From JBBRGK01 sp036741355 (GTDB lineage Bacteria; Chloroflexota; Dehalococcoidia; CAUJGQ01), in contig DAINSK010000042.1 of assembly GCA_036741355.1 (NCBI GenBank), positions 1 through 31,143 on the forward strand: DNA of 31,143 bases. The letters are read 5' to 3'. Both the position numbers and the translations under genes were made by a program. The notes under the pieces are model-generated. The model saw only the letters and a list, made by a program, of their open reading frames with translations, made no database searches and was not told the DNA's origin. Position 1 is the first letter of the stretch. Each line of letters begins with the position of its first letter. Below are positions 15,953 to 25,126 of the stretch, piece by piece.

Positions 15953-15978
15953 GTTGGGTGGGCGATCGCACACAAGAG

Positions 15979-16018
15979 CCCCTCTCCCAGAATTGGGAGA
16001 GGGGTTGGGGTGAGGGCA
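15979..16018. repeat. Solo terminal palindrome of the interspersed repeat family
   Basis: CCCCTCTCCCA (15979-15989) pairs perfectly with TGGGAGAGGGG (15994-16004) around GAAT, followed by TTGGGGTGAGGG. The same motif forms the end of the composite repeat at the right edge of the window. It lies between the convergent kimA-like and sigma-factor genes, so it could act as a two-way terminator. Confidence 0.85.
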
Positions 16019-16026
16019 ACCGGCCA

Positions 16027-17058
16027 TCAGGCTGCGAACGCGGCGGCAACTCGAGCCGTCGATGCGGCCCGCTGCGGAATGGGCACCGGCAGTCGAAGCT
16101 TGCGCGTTTGCCGGTGGGACGGCGCGTCGTTCGAGAGCGCCCGGTTCATGTGTTCTCGCAGCAGCCGAACTGCACGCGCGTGAAGCTGACTGACGCGCGA
16201 CTCGCTGACGCCGAGCAAGTGGCTGATCGCCCGCATGCTCTGTCCGCGGCAGTAATGGGCGTCGATCAGCACCTCTTCGCGCGGTGGCAGGGCTGCAATC
16301 GCCTCGACCAGCATCCGGCGCAGCTCACGGGCGTCGAGCCTCGCCTCCGGATTGACCTCGGGATCATCGTCGGAGAGCAGATTGAGCAGGCTGAATCCGG
16401 TATCGTCGCCGCTGGTGGACGCGCCGTTGCGGCCGTCGTCCACCTGTTCCAGCGACAGAACGGATTGACCGAGGTCCTGCACCGTTCGGCGTACGCTTTG
16501 CAGCGGCTGCCCCAGTACGTCGGCCACTTCTGCCATTTCGGGCCAGCAGCCACGTTCGTGCGCCAGCGCCGCGGATACCCGGTCGATCTCCTTGCCCTTC
16601 GCCCGCAGGCTGCGCGGCAGCGGATCCACGGCCCGAAGCGCGTCCTGGATGGTGGTACGAATGTGCATCACCGCCCAGGTGCTGAATTTCAAGCCACGCT
16701 CTGGGTCGAACGTATCGACGGCCTCGATCAATCCTTCCACTCCGTAGGAATGCAGGTCGTCAAAGTCGAGTAGAACGCTCTGACCGGCGTGACGCGACAT
16801 GCGGTTGGCGACGAAGCGCACGAGCGCCATGTGCTTCACGATCATTTCGTCGCGGGCCGCGGCTTCCGCGGGCGAGAGAGATCGTTGCACTCTCTGGCCA
16901 CGCGGCCGCCTCGCGCCGGCATCCACAGCCGTGTCCGCGTATTCTACGGATCGATGCGAGAGTTCCGTAGGCGGCGTGTATGCGGCCGAACGATCGCCGG
17001 TTGCGGCGACGTGATTCCGCGTACTCGTGGGGGAGAGAGAAACCGCGAGTGCAACCAT
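16027..17058 (-). CDS. RNA polymerase sigma factor, FliA/WhiG type
   Basis: This 343-residue sigma factor has a complete sigma-2 region with DDLHSYGVEGLIEAVDTFDP and KFSTWAVMHIRTTIQDALR near residues 100-142. These are followed by DPLPRSLRAKGKEI, a pattern typical of the FliA/WhiG/SigB group. Sigma-3 follows near 155-205. The sigma-4 helix-turn-helix is MRAISHLLGVSESRVSQLHA near 275-294. No flagellar or sporulation genes are adjacent, so the regulon is unknown. The first 58 residues and the last 35 are low in conserved structure. The ATG at 17058 follows a weak GGCAGGT. The leader upstream holds a structured element (17113-17185). Confidence 0.9.
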   Translation of the reverse strand: MVALAVSLSPTSTRNHVAATGDRSAAYTPPTELSHRSVEYADTAVDAGARRPRGQRVQRSLSPAEAAARDEMIVKHMALVRFVANRMSRHAGQSVLLDFDDLHSYGVEGLIEAVDTFDPERGLKFSTWAVMHIRTTIQDALRAVDPLPRSLRAKGKEIDRVSAALAHERGCWPEMAEVADVLGQPLQSVRRTVQDLGQSVLSLEQVDDGRNGASTSGDDTGFSLLNLLSDDDPEVNPEARLDARELRRMLVEAIAALPPREEVLIDAHYCRGQSMRAISHLLGVSESRVSQLHARAVRLLREHMNRALSNDAPSHRQTRKLRLPVPIPQRAASTARVAAAFAA

Positions 17059-17112
17059 GTGCTGTACCTGCCCGCCCTGATGTAAGTCAAGTGTGGGTCA
17101 GGCAGCGTATTG

Positions 17113-17185
17113 CAAAAATTGGTGGAAACCCGCCTTTTTCACCAATGAGTCCCCCACTATGGCATGGGGGTTTCCCTCATTTTTG
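17113..17185. promoter_or_regulatory. Structured 73-nt element in the sigma-factor leader
   Basis: The ends are near-palindromic: CAAAAATTGGTGGAAACCC (17113-17131) against GGGTTTCCCTCATTTTTG (17168-17185). Read on the minus strand, one fold has ATGAG/CTCAT enclosing CCCCCA/TGGGGG, then ATTGGTG/CACCAAT followed by TTTTTG, which looks like a terminator. A competing fold pairs GGAAACCC with GGGTTTCC, 8 bp, disrupting both. TTGACA lies just upstream on the minus strand (17191-17186). The arrangement resembles an attenuator, but no known riboswitch class was recognised. Confidence 0.5.
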
Positions 17186-17271
17186 TGTCAAAGCGCGATC
17201 ACGCCTGTTACCGACATCAAACGGAAGGATGTCGCGCGTGCGATCCACATTGATTCGGAATGACAGGACGG

Positions 17272-19113
17272 TTAAGAGCGGGGCTCCGCGTCATAACGTA
17301 GAACGTACAAACCGGAGTTTATGTCGCTCAGGTAGATCAGGTCACCGTCGATATGGACGCCCCAATCGAGTGGTTGGTTGGGGAAGACCGCCGCGCGAGG
17401 ATTGTTGCCGGCGGGTGGAACATAGGACGTCACTTCGCGCGGCTGCGACGGGTCGCTGATGTCCACGACCCGCAGCCCGTCGGTGTACCACGAGAGGAAG
17501 GCGAGATTGCCGGCAACCTCGGGGTTATGGATCGTGTAGGCGCCGTTACCTGGGGGCGGGAACGCGGTGCTGTCGGGCGTTTGATAGAGCGCGATCTGGC
17601 GAGGGGCGGAGAGATCGGCGATGTCCCAGACACGCAGGCCGCTCGAATGCTTTTCGGAAGGTAGCGTGATCGGCCGGGCGCCGCCCGCGAGCGCTTGGTG
17701 CAACGCCGCAGCGTCGCTTTCTCGGATCGTAACGATCGGTAGGTTGACGTTGCGGCCGCCCTTCTCCGAGACGGGCTCGCCAGACGTAGGAGCGATCATC
17801 GCCAGCGCTCCCGCGAGTGCCAGCCGCGAGGCCCGGTCAGCCAGCGTGCAGTTGCCCGCTTCGACCAGCGCGACGCTGCCCGCCGGGTTCGTGGCGAATG
17901 GCTGCCCCGGGCAGGCGCTTCCAACCGCGACGACCTGGCCCTCAATCGTGCCCGTCGATACAAGCGGCTTCGAAAACAACGACTCGCAGCCGTACACTTC
18001 GCGCGGACCATTTGCCGTCTGGACGCGGAAGTGCAGCTCAAGCGGGGGCTCGAAAACGCCGTCCTCGTCGGCGATAAGCAGCGTATTGCCGCCATCGGCT
18101 TCGGCAACCGAATGCGTCTCGCCTTCTTCGCCCGGCGGGTACTGAATGTGACCGATCAGCCGTGGGGTCGTTGGGTCGGAGATGTCCAGCACGATCACGC
18201 CTTCGTCCCACCACGACAGGTAGACGCGCTTGCCATCCGCGCTGGCACGGGCGCTATGGTCGAAGATAGCGTGGCTGCAGCCGATGCCGCCGTTCAGGTC
18301 TGCTCCCAGTGCGGTGCCGGCGCCCCACTGCGCGATCTGTTTCGGATTACGCGGGTCGGAAACGTCCACGATGCGGAAGTCACCGCCGCTGCCGTAGCTC
18401 TCAGAGTAGGGCACCGCTAGCAGCGCCAGGGCCCTGTCTCCCTGCTGGATGAGGTCCAGTTCGTGGACACCCCGCGCCGCTCCGGTTGCAAAGAAACCGA
18501 GCCGCACTGGTGCGAGCGGGTTGGTGACGTCATACAGCACCACGCCGCCCTGGCCGCCCGTGCCACACCGCTGGATACCGGCTGCCAGGAGGTCGCCAGT
18601 GAAGCCGGCCGTGGTGACGTGGCGTACCCGCACGTCTTCCTGAGAGGTTCCGGCGATCGCGGCCAGCGTGCCTATTGCCTGCGGCTGGGCCGGGTCGTGG
18701 ACGTCGACGATCTTGATACCCGTCGCCGGGCAGTTTGCGCCGTAGCCGTAGGTGCCGATGTAGGCGAAGCCGGTATACTCCCAAACGTTCGCGTTGAAGC
18801 CCTGGTCGAAGGACAGGTGGCCGAGCGGTGTCAGTGTGACGCGCGCCGGCCGGGGCGTTGGCGATGAAGCCGGCGACGCGGGTACGGCGGTCGGCTGTGG
18901 AGGCGGCGGCGTGGTCCCGTCGGCGGGCGTCGGTTGGGGCTCCTCCGGCGTCGCGCTTGCCTGCGCGCGTCCGGCTTGGTCGGTGAGTGCGGCGGCCGTT
19001 GCTGCAGCCTGCGTGCGAAGGGGCGAGGACTTCTTGTCGCACGCGACCATCGCGATGGCCGCGGTAACGATCAACGCCACGCCCACCCGTGGCCAGTTTC
19101 CGTTCCCCACCAC
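17272..19113 (-). CDS. Lipoprotein with LVIVD-type beta-propeller repeats and an inserted PA-like domain
   Basis: This 613-residue exported protein starts with a hydrophobic segment ending AMVACDKK, a lipobox-like site with Cys25. A long Pro/Thr/Ala-rich linker follows to about residue 95. The body carries repeats of the type VVDISDPSQPREV, IVDVSDPRNPKQIA and VLDISDPTTPRLIG, the LVIVD pattern that builds beta-propellers. Between repeats, around residues 395-480, a GQVVAVGSACPG...GSVALVEAGNCTLADRA stretch with ALAMIAPTSGEP resembles a protease-associated (PA) domain. It is likely anchored outside the membrane and may bind proteins or sugars; no catalytic site is seen. GTG at 19113 is followed at once by a second GTG, so the exact start is uncertain. 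It lies downstream of hsdR on the same strand, 94 bases apart. Confidence 0.82.
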   Translation of the reverse strand: MVGNGNWPRVGVALIVTAAIAMVACDKKSSPLRTQAAATAAALTDQAGRAQASATPEEPQPTPADGTTPPPPQPTAVPASPASSPTPRPARVTLTPLGHLSFDQGFNANVWEYTGFAYIGTYGYGANCPATGIKIVDVHDPAQPQAIGTLAAIAGTSQEDVRVRHVTTAGFTGDLLAAGIQRCGTGGQGGVVLYDVTNPLAPVRLGFFATGAARGVHELDLIQQGDRALALLAVPYSESYGSGGDFRIVDVSDPRNPKQIAQWGAGTALGADLNGGIGCSHAIFDHSARASADGKRVYLSWWDEGVIVLDISDPTTPRLIGHIQYPPGEEGETHSVAEADGGNTLLIADEDGVFEPPLELHFRVQTANGPREVYGCESLFSKPLVSTGTIEGQVVAVGSACPGQPFATNPAGSVALVEAGNCTLADRASRLALAGALAMIAPTSGEPVSEKGGRNVNLPIVTIRESDAAALHQALAGGARPITLPSEKHSSGLRVWDIADLSAPRQIALYQTPDSTAFPPPGNGAYTIHNPEVAGNLAFLSWYTDGLRVVDISDPSQPREVTSYVPPAGNNPRAAVFPNQPLDWGVHIDGDLIYLSDINSGLYVLRYDAEPRS

Positions 19114-19132
19114 TGCCCAGCCCTTCCTGGTT

Positions 19133-19150
19133 GCGGACCGTCAGGTCCGC
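19133..19150. terminator. Hairpin after hsdR
   Basis: GCGGACC (19133-19139) pairs with GGTCCGC (19144-19150) around GTCA, about 58 bases beyond the hsdR stop. No T-run follows, so its role as a terminator is tentative. Confidence 0.45.
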
Positions 19151-19207
19151 CCGTTCCCATTCTCTATCGGGAGGGCGGCACGAACAAAATCGGAGGGCAG
19201 GCTCCGG

Positions 19208-22279
<3,072 letters not shown>

Positions 22280-22314
22280 TGCTTCACCGCTGCGCAGGGT
22301 TAGAGCGCTGCTGG

Positions 22315-22320
22315 ATTATA
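22315..22320 (-). promoter_or_regulatory. Probable -10 box for hsdR
   Basis: TATAAT on the minus strand lies 36 bases before the hsdR ATG. The -35 region is poor (GC-rich), so this may be a weak promoter. It fits with hsdR being expressed separately from hsdMS. Confidence 0.5.
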
Positions 22321-22436
22321 CTCGTTGCCACGTGCAGCCGGCTTCAGTTGGGATATGATGTGGCCATGACTCAGTAGACGTGTAAGCCTGGGAAATGATA
22401 CAACCTCAGCTACTCAGGCGAGGCCGGTGTGGCGGG

Positions 22437-22556
22437 ATGACGGAACCTGATGAGGCAATTGAGATACCGCTCTTTCTCCGCGGCGCCGAAGAGACAACGG
22501 TGCTCTTTGCTAATCACTTCCTAATCCAGGAGTACCAGGGCGTCGATACCGGGTGA
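22437..22556 (+). pseudogene. Short, probably truncated ORF of an unnamed family found near small-protein clusters
   Basis: The frame encodes 39 residues beginning MTEPDEAIEIPLFLRGAEET and containing VLFANHFLIQEYQG before a stop. The start could also be ATG at 22395. From memory, longer bacterial proteins (about 80-100 residues, DUF3467-like) share the IPLFL...YANHFLIQ start and continue with a segment ending in EFxLxF. Here the stop falls right after that point, so this looks like a truncated remnant. The ribosome binding site is weak. The DUF5678-like gene starts 20 bases after the stop. Confidence 0.4.
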
Positions 22557-22575
22557 ACCGAAAGGAGGCGGCAAC

Positions 22576-22824
22576 ATGGTAGCAACGAACAAGGCCGCCG
22601 AAGCGTGGTCCCGTGCGGACGAGGAACGCGCCTTTTGGCGGGACCATCAAGGCGACTACATGGAGAAGTATCCCAACGAGTTCATCGCATTGAGGGATGG
22701 GCAGGTCGTCGCGTATGAAAGCAGCCTGGACGATCTGGTGGCGGAGCTGACGAAGCAGGGGCTTGAGTCTACGGACGTTCGAATCCGTTACATCAACGCC
22801 TGCCCTGGCAGTTCCTTTCTTTGA
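22576..22824 (+). CDS. DUF5678-type small protein
   Basis: This 82-residue protein has the DUF5678-type core: a Trp-containing N-terminal helix, YMEKYPNEFIALRDGQVVAY near residues 28-47, then SSLDDLVAELTKQG and a short strand VRIRYIN. Function of the family is unknown; members are often adjacent to small proteases or toxin-antitoxin genes. The start is very well supported by AAAGGAGG 8 bases upstream of the ATG. Its TGA overlaps the TTG of the next gene (TTGA), so the two are translationally coupled. The pair lies on the plus strand, divergent from hsdR. Confidence 0.75.
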   Translation: MVATNKAAEAWSRADEERAFWRDHQGDYMEKYPNEFIALRDGQVVAYESSLDDLVAELTKQGLESTDVRIRYINACPGSSFL

Positions 22825-23288
22825 TTCGCGGTCATCTAGACGGCGGTACTGCCGCTGTTGCACATGCGTTTTGGATAACTATCAGGGTTAGCATTCAGGG
22901 GGTCACAGGGATAAGAATCCCCTCCGACCCCATCGATTTTCTTATCGACACCGGCTCCCCCTGGACGATGCTCCACCCGATGGATGCCAGCAATTACGCC
23001 GGTATCAAGTTGCCACGCCTACAGAACATGAGGGCACAAGGGTGGTCCGATCTGGTGGATCGGGGTGGGCTGGGCGGTCACGGAGCGTTATTTGCCGTTA
23101 AGCCCTGCCGGTACACCTTCCTTCAGGAAGATGGAACCGAACTACATATTGCCGGCACGATTCACATCGGCGAGTCCACGGCTGTCAGCAATACCCACCC
23201 TTCACTCCTCGGCCGTGACGTTCTCCAGCACTTTACGCTCTCGGTGACCCCGGGCCGCGACGAGGTGTTATTGGACTACGTGTCTTGA
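22821..23288 (+). CDS. Retropepsin-like aspartic protease (clan AA)
   Basis: This 155-residue protein has the catalytic motif DFLIDTGSPWTML with Asp43 in Asp-Thr-Gly-Ser. Near the end it has SLLGRDVLQHF, the Leu-Gly-Arg-Asp signature after the flap in retroviral-type single-domain aspartic proteases. Such proteins act as homodimers, each subunit giving one aspartate. No signal peptide is seen, so it should act in the cytoplasm. The TTG start overlaps the stop of the DUF5678-like gene by four bases, which argues for paired production. The upstream protein may be its partner or substrate; this is inference. It is embedded in a restriction-modification locus. Confidence 0.75.
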   Translation: MIRGHLDGGTAAVAHAFWITIRVSIQGVTGIRIPSDPIDFLIDTGSPWTMLHPMDASNYAGIKLPRLQNMRAQGWSDLVDRGGLGGHGALFAVKPCRYTFLQEDGTELHIAGTIHIGESTAVSNTHPSLLGRDVLQHFTLSVTPGRDEVLLDYVS

Positions 23289-23807
23289 AGTGCCGATAGC
23301 AAGCGGCAGACGAACCGGCGCCCCTGTCGATGCCCCGTACGTTTGTCTCGGACGTGGCAATCTTGCGGCGATTGGAGGGGCCTGCGACGGCAAGAACTCC
23401 GCATGAGTCTTGTCAGAGAGATACTTCACATAGAGCTCCGCATCAGCAGATCAGCACGCACCTCCTTACCGGCGGCTAAAGCCGGCACGACTATCTATCC
23501 CTCCCTGACCCTCTCACCCATGCCATCCGAGTCCTTCCACCTTAGCTGCCAGCGGGCCCTCATGTTCAAAGGATGTTAGAAATAGCCGCGCGATGCGAGT
23601 CAAGTCCATGTCGGCGATCTGCGGACTAATGCCATGCGCCAAAAGACGCAGCGCAGCACACCTTTCACATCAAGTGTTCTGTGGTACTTGCCTCGATTCA
23701 GTTGCACCTACGCCTGGGCACCACCTAAGGTCTATTTCACGCCTAGTTTGATTTCCCGGCAGGGGCATGATGAGAAACGTAACGACGGAAATGGCATAAG
23801 ATACCGG
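23289..23807. other. 519-bp non-coding stretch with decayed-looking sequence
   Basis: No intact gene is seen between the protease and the DUF5343 promoter. On the minus strand at 23642-23514 a 42-codon frame with protein-like composition ends in EHEGPLAAKVEGLGWHG; it has no good ribosome binding site and is probably a remnant. A second minus-strand frame near 23447-23289 is probably chance. The stretch is less GC-biased than the surrounding genes by eye. Confidence 0.5.
23514..23642 (-). pseudogene. Possible gene remnant, 42 codons
   Basis: The frame runs from TTG at 23642 to TGA at 23516-23514. The middle, ISPQIADMDLTRIARLFLTS, followed by FEHEGPLAAKVEGLG, has the look of a real protein segment (amphipathic helix, balanced residues). 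The family is not recognised. No ribosome binding site is clear. Confidence 0.25.
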
Positions 23808-23836
23808 TTGACACATTGCGGTTTGCCCCATATAAT
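23808..23836 (+). promoter_or_regulatory. Perfect consensus sigma-70 promoter of the DUF5343 gene
   Basis: TTGACA (23808-23813), a 17-base spacer, and TATAAT (23831-23836) match the consensus at all twelve positions with ideal spacing. Transcription should start near 23843, about 23 bases before the GTG at 23866. No other promoter in the window is this good. Confidence 0.9.
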
Positions 23837-23865
23837 ACTGCCATAGCCAGTTATTGAGGGATGCC

Positions 23866-24657
23866 GTGACGACTTCAACTTTTATTGTTCCAACCAATCG
23901 CCCCTATCCACCGCCGTCAAATGTGATTACGCTGCTCCACCGGCTGCGAACCCGGAACGTACCCGAGCGAATCGACACGGAATTTCTACGTGACATCGGT
24001 ATTTCTGAGGGTACGATTAACCGCGCCATGTTCGCGCTGCGGTTCTTGGGGCTCATTGATGGAGATGAGCCATCCGCCGCCCTGCGGGCGATCGCGGTGA
24101 GCACCGACGAGGAATACCAAGGCATTTTATCGGGGCTGCTTCGCGACGCCTACCGAGAGGTGTTCGAGGCAGTAGATCCCGCCGAGGATACACATGATCG
24201 TATCGCCAATGTGTTCCGGCGATACACGCCTGGCTCTCAGAAACCGCGGATGGTAGTGTTCTTTCTTGGCATGTGCCGCGAGGCGGGTATTCCGACGTTG
24301 GATGGACCGCGACTCCGAACAAGCCACGCAACGCCGAGTACTAAGCTGCCTCGACCAACGCCGCGTGGTGCCCGACGCGACGGAGTCTCAGGTACTAAGC
24401 CGGCGCGGCGACCGCTCGGCAATGGAACCGGGGCAGCGGGTATGATCCCGCCAGCCTTGGAGTTATTGGTACGGAGTCTCCCGCCGATAGGAACGCCTTT
24501 ACCCCCCTCGCAACGTGAGCAGTGGCTACGGATGGCTCGCGAAACGCTCGCCTTCATCTATCCACATCGGGCCATGGTGGTAGCGGCGCAGATTGGCGAC
24601 GAAGATGCCGAAGATGCCGAAGCCGACGAACACGACGAAGACGACGAAGAAGCGTAA
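23866..24657 (+). CDS. DUF5343-type protein with acidic C-terminal tail
   Basis: This 263-residue protein matches the DUF5343 pattern: ITLLHRLRTRNVPERIDTEF near residues 21-40, then a winged-helix-like MFALRFLGLIDGDEPS near 55-70, then LLRDAYREVFEAVDP near 90-104 and a PRMVVFFLGMCREAGIP segment near 125-141. A basic, Pro/Arg-rich linker follows, and the end is highly acidic (DEDAEDAEADEHDEDDEEA). The family is of unknown function and members have been seen near mobile or defence loci. I chose GTG at 23866 because GAGGG lies just upstream; the frame opens earlier at TTG 23854. It is driven by a consensus promoter and lies between hsdR and hsdS, on the opposite strand to both. Confidence 0.75.
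   Translation: MTTSTFIVPTNRPYPPPSNVITLLHRLRTRNVPERIDTEFLRDIGISEGTINRAMFALRFLGLIDGDEPSAALRAIAVSTDEEYQGILSGLLRDAYREVFEAVDPAEDTHDRIANVFRRYTPGSQKPRMVVFFLGMCREAGIPTLDGPRLRTSHATPSTKLPRPTPRGARRDGVSGTKPARRPLGNGTGAAGMIPPALELLVRSLPPIGTPLPPSQREQWLRMARETLAFIYPHRAMVVAAQIGDEDAEDAEADEHDEDDEEA
24597..24654 (+). repeat. GAx-rich imperfect trinucleotide run
   Basis: Imperfect repeats of GACGAAGATGCC, GAAGATGCC and GACGAAGAC encode the acidic tail of the DUF5343-type protein. Such tracts can change length by slippage. Confidence 0.7.
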
Positions 24658-24680
24658 TACCGGGGGTTGCTTTTCCATTG

Positions 24681-24707
24681 CCTAAATTCCGGCACTCGCC
24701 GGTTAGG
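24681..24707. terminator. Hairpin just after the DUF5343 gene
   Basis: CCTAA-ATT-CCGGC pairs with GCCGG-TTAGG around ACTC, about 24 bases after the stop codon. No T-run follows. It may end the DUF5343 transcript. Confidence 0.45.
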
Positions 24708-25074
24708 TCCGTCCGACAAAACGAGGAGGGCGGGATGTATGGAAGGGAAACGCTGGCGGCAAAGCTTGACAGGCGTGCAACCGCCAGCGTTCCCGAAGGG
24801 AGGATGTCATCGTGCGTACCGACGCACGCTCATCATGAGCGGCCTTTAGGCTTAGCGCCCATACAGCTTCATCGGCTCGCATATAGCGTTATAACAAGGC
24901 GGTTGCCTGGGCGCAACCGCATGGGAGTGCCTAACTTGCCGCAGGTAGCGTCGTTTTACTCGCGATATTCCGGCTAACGAGCGCCGGTCCGGCACGGGCG
25001 GTTATCCGTTGTGTCAAGATTGCAGCAGGTTGAACCAGGAAGGCCACTAACATCGGGGTTCCACACCAATCTGC

Positions 25075-25113
25075 GGCCCCTGGTGGGAGAAATGTCATCT
25101 TCCACCAGGGGCC
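25075..25113. terminator. Long hairpin after hsdS
   Basis: GGCCCCTGGTGGGAGA pairs with TCTTCCACCAGGGGCC around AATGTCA, a 16-bp stem with one G-T pair. It lies 14 bases beyond the hsdS stop on the minus strand. It has no T-run but is the strongest hairpin in the region and is probably the end of the hsdMS transcript. Confidence 0.65.
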
Positions 25114-25126
25114 ATGAATCTGGACA

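Larger units (their letters stand above)
24658..25126. other. 469-bp non-coding stretch rich in hairpins
   Basis: No gene is supported. At least five inverted repeats are visible: CCTAA..CCGGC/GCCGG..TTAGG at 24681-24707, GGGAAACGCTGGCGG/CCGCCAGCGTTCCC at 24745-24794, CGTGCGT/ACGCACG at 24811-24828, GCGGTTGC/GCAACCGC at 24899-24920, and the long one at 25075-25113. The density suggests remnants of mobile or recombination sites, or a structured RNA. Confidence 0.5.

Noticed and set aside
17186..17191. TTGACA on the minus strand as a full sigma-70 promoter for the sigma-factor gene
   Set aside because: No acceptable -10 lies 16-19 bases downstream; the bases there are GC-rich and part of a hairpin.
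24658..25126. Integron attC-like sites (GCCTAAC near 24930, GTTAGGT at 24702)
   Set aside because: Core-like heptamers occur, but they are not correctly paired or spaced, and there is no integrase or cassette array nearby.
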